A DNA stretch of 64,000 nt, taken from the NCBI GenBank assembly GCA_039090855.1, contig CM076996.1, positions 44,730,469-44,794,468 of the forward strand. The letters are read 5' to 3'. Numbering within the stretch: position 1 is the first letter of the stretch; every line of letters begins with the position of its first letter. Origin of the DNA: Macrothele yani (Eukaryota > Arthropoda > Arachnida > Araneae > Macrothelidae). The notes under the pieces were generated by a model that saw only the letters and a program-made list of their open reading frames with translations, ran no database searches and had not been told where the DNA came from. This document shows, in pieces, positions 61,354 through 64,000 of this stretch. The translations under genes were made by a program, and so were the position numbers.

Positions 61354-63360
61354 ATGTCTTTATTAAAATACTTTAAAAGAAAAAGTTCCCAGAATGAGGG
61401 CAGCAGTGAAGAACAAGAAAAAGCTGCTTTTAGTAAAACCCCTGATACTATGCAGGATAATGATTCACTTATTGAGTTTAATGTGATGAAGGTACCCGAC
61501 AGTAAAAAACTGAGGATGGGACAATATCCCAAAAATAAATATGGCAGAAGTTTTCATGGTGACTGGTTACGTAAATCTGAATGGCTGGAATATTCAGACG
61601 AACTGGACAAGGTATTTTGTAAAGCTTGCAAGTATTATCAACCTACTGGGACAAAAGAGACAGCGTATATATCTACGGGATTAGATTGTTGTAAAAAAGC
61701 ACTTGACAAGAAGAAAGGATTTCCAGCTCATGAATTCACGAAAAATCATTTAATTGCTGTTGCAAAGTGGGGAGAAAGAAAAGTGAGAGAACAGCGTAAT
61801 CAGTCAGTTTCATCTTTGGTAAATGATGAAGTTCTAGAAGGGAACCGTTATTATGTTTCATCCATCATGGAAATGATACAGTTTCTTACTACTAATCAAC
61901 TGTCCTTATGAGGTACTTACAATATTGAAGAGAATTCAGAAGATCGATTATTTATAAAAAAATTGAACATACGCTTAAAAAGGACCAAAAACTTTTAGAT
62001 ATTTCTAAAACAATTCCCCAAATGCATCTTATTTATCTCCTAGAATGCAGAATGATAAGATTCACGTTATGGCTGATATGGTGAAAAATGATATTGTTGC
62101 AAATGTTTTAAACGCAGACTTTCCTTGGTACACCTTATTTATGAATGGAAGCCGTAACAAAAAATGGGAGAAATAATAGCTTTTGGAATCAGATTTGTTC
62201 GAAATGGAAAAGTTTTAGAAAAAACTTTATCAGTTGAGATGGCGAACAGCAATGATGCAAAATCATTGGCTAAGATAGCACTCGATTTCTTAGAAGCCTG
62301 AAAAATAGATACTAAGTATTTACTTAGTCAATGGTATGACGGAGCCAGTGTTAGTTGTAATGAAAGTAGTAATGACAGATGAAATTCAGTACTTTTTCTG
62401 CCAGAGCACAGCCTTATACAATTTTCTCAAGAAAGGAAATATCCGTAACATATATATGAAGGTTAAAAAACTTGTTAGACTTTTAGAACAAAGGTGGTCG
62501 GGCCATTTTGAAATCGTTAAATTAATGTTTGAAAATTTCGATGATATTGTCAACTCCCTTAAAGAAATTCAGTTAAATGAAAAGAAAAAGTTCGGTGGAG
62601 AAGATGTTGCAATCAGCACTGAATTATTACATACAATGACCAATGACACATTCTGCTTTTGTTTGGTATTGATGAAAAAAATACTCGGAATTTTACATCC
62701 AGTAGATACAATTTTACAGAGTCGTACTGCAAGCCTGGAAACATCAAATAAAATTATAAATTCTGTGCACCAAACACTTGTTGACCTTCGAAACATTTCT
62801 AATTTTGATGCAACACTTTAGGAGAGTAATTCGTTCTTTAAGAATTCGGAGGATGAGATGAAAAAGCATAGAATTCGTAAAAGATATTCAATGATGGAAA
62901 ACTTTATAGTTTACGAATTCATAAATGAGCCTTCAGAAGTCAATCATCGTAATAAACTGCAGTGCATCTACAATGAGACTATTGATTCTGTTCTACAAGA
63001 ACTTGATAAGAGATTTTACAACAACCAAGATTTGATTGCTACAATAACTGCTGTTGAGGAACTGAATGAGGATTTAGAAAAGTATGATGACCTGAAAGAA
63101 CTTGGAATTAATATTCCCCAAAGAGAAGAAATAGTAGTTGCTAAAAATTATATTAAATCTGAAACAAGAACGGAGGACTTGACACGAAAACTCCATGAAA
63201 TGTGAAAAAGCTTTTCCTAATGTGTAAGACCTGGTGGCAACTTGTAGGGGTTTTGCATGCAGTACTGCAATCTGTGAAAGTACTGTTGCTACGCCCCGGG
63301 GCGCCAGATTATTGAATAAAAATAGCTTCAAGAATTTAGATGTCAGGATGTCAGGCAATG
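61354..63360 (+). pseudogene. ZMYM/TTF-type zinc finger hAT transposase pseudogene
   Basis: Start chosen at MSLLKYFKRKSSQNEGSSEE (61354), a typical opening of this family. The TTF-type finger region follows: GRSFHGDWLRKSEWLEYSDE, DKVFCKACKYYQPTG and FTKNHLIAVAKWGERK. It stops at 61911. After breaks come IHVMADMVKNDIVANVL-like residues, WYDGASVSCNE (61.9-62.4 kb; DUF4371-type DGASVMSG block), FCQSTALYNFLKKGN, KLVRLLEQRWSGHFEIVKLM, KYDDLKELGINIPQR, and finally CSTAICEST...LLNKNSFKNL, the hAT C-terminal dimerisation block. It would move DNA as a hAT transposase if intact. Stops and frameshifts at four or more sites; domain order is otherwise complete. Confidence 0.82.
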
Positions 63361-64000
63361 GCTGACGACAAGCAGGTAGACATCAGAATTTAGAATAAAT
63401 ATTTGTGAGCTCTTTTATCGCCGAAATCTTAGGTACTGGTGAAAAGAATTTAGCCTGCAATTTAGCCAATTAAAACCAAGAAATTCTGACACTCATTAAT
63501 TATTCATGCAACTTCAGGATAGGCACGAGAGAATAGACATTTAATCAATTAAAAATAAAACATGAAGATAAATGATGAAGGCGTCTATATACAGAGGATG
63601 GTGAAGGAGGGGCGTCAAATAGACTCGCCCCTTTCGAGACAGCTCATGGGCTGAATTTATCAGTAAAGTTCAATTATTACTCATTGGCTTATACACAGTC
63701 CGGCTTTAAAACAGTTCTCAGCCGACGAAAGTCTATTTGCTGACCGGAGCCAATTATTTCACAACTGGCATGCATACATAAATTCAGTACTTACAGATAT
63801 GCAGCTTTATCTTAGGTATCCATATATGGTGCACTCACTTTGTTATATGCACTCACTAATATTTGATGTATTTTCGCTTTGGAAGCGCACCTGTGTGACG
63901 GCCCGCCCATTTCAGAGCGCGCACTATAACCAATGGAGAGGAGTCTAACCCCATCTCCCACTTTCTCTCGCGCACACACCTTTGTTGATTCCCCTGCATG
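63361..64000. other. Unassigned sequence to window end
   Basis: No gene or repeat recognised. Confidence 0.4.

Overview
The window is repeat-dense genomic DNA from an animal, most likely an arthropod or another invertebrate. The evidence is the mix of element families: many Tc1-like and mariner transposons, RTE-type LINEs, Penelope-like elements with GIY-YIG endonuclease domains, Pol III tRNA-derived SINEs with poly(A) tails, a Helitron-type helicase fragment, and zinc-finger hAT remnants. The clade below 'invertebrate' is a guess. I found no intact cellular gene, no rRNA, no functional tRNA and no CRISPR. Almost every long ORF is a decayed transposable-element gene.

Layout. 1-3.9 kb: a Tc1 remnant cut by the window edge, an OTU-protease remnant, a SINE and a complete but dead Tc1 element (family A). 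3.9-6.4 kb: AT-rich, no gene seen. 6.5-7.9 kb: an inverted repeat with a SINE in one arm. 7.98-16.2 kb: a Russian-doll nest in which one Tc1 copy is split by a MULE-like element and by a second Tc1. The MULE-like element holds an RTE LINE, which holds a non-autonomous DNA transposon; it also holds a satellite array and a SINE. 16.8-19.9 kb: a mariner and a Tc1, both hit by SINEs. 21.0-22.5 kb: the best-preserved LINE reverse transcriptase. 22.7-25.1 kb: two Penelope 3' halves joined head to head. 25.8-33.6 kb: three Tc1 elements, a mariner and a cluster of nested SINEs. 33.6-41.1 kb: a higher-order tandem repeat, a Tc1, a minisatellite with an identical direct duplication, and a foldback-like structure with satellite arrays at its outer ends. 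41.5-49.7 kb: several Tc1 elements, one of them inserted in a Helitron helicase. 50.6-52.1 kb: another Penelope tail joined to a Tc1 fragment. 55.1-57.3 kb: a pseudogene of a multicopy protein family I recall only as uncharacterised, split by a 433-bp element with an 8-bp target duplication. 58-61 kb: further tRNA-derived repeats. 61.35-63.36 kb: a ZMYM-type/hAT transposase pseudogene.

Together these form a stratified record of element activity. Target-site duplications, empty-site comparisons and nesting give the relative order. The tRNA-headed SINE (14 copies) is repeatedly the youngest layer. Points that may be new are candidate hammerhead motifs in Penelope tails, the foldback/satellite structure, the MULE-like element whose terminal repeats include a start codon, and an unassigned 1.64-kb DNA element with GC-rich subterminal repeats. 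All identifications come from reading translations by eye; no database search was run.
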